Assembly (NCBI GenBank): GCA_036397875.1
Contig: DASWIC010000137.1
Coordinates: 1 to 5,820 of the forward strand
Direction of reading: 5' to 3'
Length of the DNA: 5,820 nt
Source: SG8-41 sp036397875
Lineage (GTDB): Bacteria > Pseudomonadota > Gammaproteobacteria > Burkholderiales > SG8-41
Shown here: positions 5,039 through 5,820 of the stretch, piece after piece
Numbering within the stretch: the first letter of the stretch is position 1
Layout: each line of letters opens with the position of its first letter
Notes under the pieces: generated by a model
Databases searched by the model: none
What the model was told of the DNA's origin: nothing
Seen by the model: the letters and a program-made list of their open reading frames with translations, nothing else
Made by a program: the position numbers and the translations under genes

Positions 5039-5820
5039 ATGAATTCCTTCGGGGTGACCGGGACAAATGCAATTGCCACGGAGCGGCTGGAGGCCTGGAT
5101 CGGCCGGACGGAATCACGCTCCGACGTGGTGACGGCATGGCCTGCCGCTGCGCTCGCGGCGACGCTCGACCGCCACGACCCGGAGCCGAAGCCCGGGGAG
5201 GCGCTCCCGCCGGGCTGGCACTGGCTCTATTTTCTCGAAGCCGCTCCCGCCTCGGAGCTCGGGCCGGACGGCCACCCGAAGCGCGGCGGGTTCCTGCCGC
5301 CGGTGGCGCTGCCGCGGCGCATGTGGGCCGGCGGCAGGATCGAGTTCAGGCGGCCGCTGCGGGTGGGCGACGGGATCCGTCGCGAGTCGCGAATCGTGTC
5401 GATCGAGCCGAAGCAGGGCCGCAGCGGCAATCTCGTCTTCGTCACGGTGCGCCACTCGGTATCCGCCGGCGGGGAACTCGCCGTCATCGAGGATCACGAT
5501 ATTGTCTACCGCGAGGCCGCAAAGTCCGGGGACGCTCCGCCGCCGCCCAAGCCCGCGCCCCGCGAAGCAAGCTGGCGGCGCGAGCTCGTCGCCGATCCGG
5601 TGATGCTGTTCCGCTACTCGGCCCTGACTTTCATCGGGCAGCGCATCCATTACGATCTCGAATACTGCCGCAACGTCGAAGGCTATCCGGGGCTCGTCGT
5701 CCACGGTCCGCTCCAGGTCATCCTCCTCCTCGATCTCGCGCGGCGGAATGAGCCGCGACCGGTCCGAAGGATCGAATACCGGGCGCTCCACCCGCTGTTT
5801 CACTTCGAACGCTTCACCGT
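5039..5820 (+). CDS. MaoC/HTD2-like acyl-CoA hydratase (FAS1-like dehydratase domain), truncated by window end
   Basis: The frame stays open from the ATG at 5039 to the window edge, giving 260 complete codons with the 3' end missing. The product resembles double-hotdog acyl-thioester hydratases/dehydratases, such as mitochondrial HTD2 and mesaconyl-C4-CoA hydratase. The N-terminal hotdog contains HWLYFLEAAP near 61-70, ELGPDGHPKRGGFLPPVALPRRMWAGG (73-99), RPLRVGD (105-111), GRSGNLVFVTV and EDHDIVYRE. A Pro-rich linker lies near 165-176. The C-terminal hotdog begins with the active-site region FRYSALTF..., IHYD (203-206), then EGYPGLVVHGPLQ (214-226). Where I recall homologs reading ALTFNGHRIHYD, this protein has Ile199 and Gln201 in place of Asn and His. 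His204 and Asp206 are kept. It would hydrate or dehydrate a short acyl-CoA; the substrate is unknown. No Shine-Dalgarno sequence precedes the ATG. The in-frame GTG at 5054 is an alternative start. Confidence 0.88.
   Translation, partial: MNSFGVTGTNAIATERLEAWIGRTESRSDVVTAWPAAALAATLDRHDPEPKPGEALPPGWHWLYFLEAAPASELGPDGHPKRGGFLPPVALPRRMWAGGRIEFRRPLRVGDGIRRESRIVSIEPKQGRSGNLVFVTVRHSVSAGGELAVIEDHDIVYREAAKSGDAPPPPKPAPREASWRRELVADPVMLFRYSALTFIGQRIHYDLEYCRNVEGYPGLVVHGPLQVILLLDLARRNEPRPVRRIEYRALHPLFHFERFT

Noticed and set aside
4705..5751. Open frame of 348 codons on the plus strand over terC and the hydratase
   Set aside because: The hydratase frame starting at 5039 gives a recognisable protein. This frame gives low-complexity Arg/Ala-rich sequence and is antisense to the terC-like gene.

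Overview
The window comes from a GC-rich bacterial chromosome. The predicted proteins look proteobacterial, most likely betaproteobacterial. This rests on recalled family resemblance: a YgdQ-type TerC protein, a 180-residue zinc-ribbon Nudix hydrolase, a GcdH with proteobacterial/mitochondrial-type motifs, and a MaoC/HTD2-like acyl-CoA hydratase. No search was run. I see no rRNA, tRNA, CRISPR array, insertion sequence or phage gene.

Layout, left to right. Positions 1-66 are intergenic and hold a short heptamer tandem repeat. On the minus strand, a MoxR-type AAA+ ATPase (2312-1248) and a VWA-like protein with an HExxH metallopeptidase-like N-terminal domain (1251-67) form a two-gene operon, overlapping by four bases at a TTGA junction. 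A 70-base divergent spacer separates the ATPase from a plus-strand Nudix hydrolase (2383-2925). This is followed by glutaryl-CoA dehydrogenase gcdH (3003-4196), which has a strong Shine-Dalgarno site. A YgdQ-like TerC membrane protein (4976-4209, minus) lies tail-to-tail with gcdH, 12 bases apart. It is divergent from a plus-strand acyl-CoA hydratase/dehydratase (5039 to beyond the window end), with a good minus-strand promoter candidate between them.

How the genes fit together. The ATPase and VWA protein should work as a pair, as MoxR/VWA couples generally do: the ATPase remodels a target that the VWA protein recruits. The target is unknown. GcdH converts glutaryl-CoA to crotonyl-CoA in lysine, tryptophan and aromatic catabolism. 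The truncated hydratase at the right edge is also an acyl-CoA enzyme and may belong to the same catabolic neighbourhood, although terC interrupts it. The Nudix and TerC genes look like independent housekeeping or stress functions. The least understood part is the AAA+/HExxH-VWA pair. The clearest sequence oddity is a pair of substitutions in the presumed active-site motif of the hydratase.
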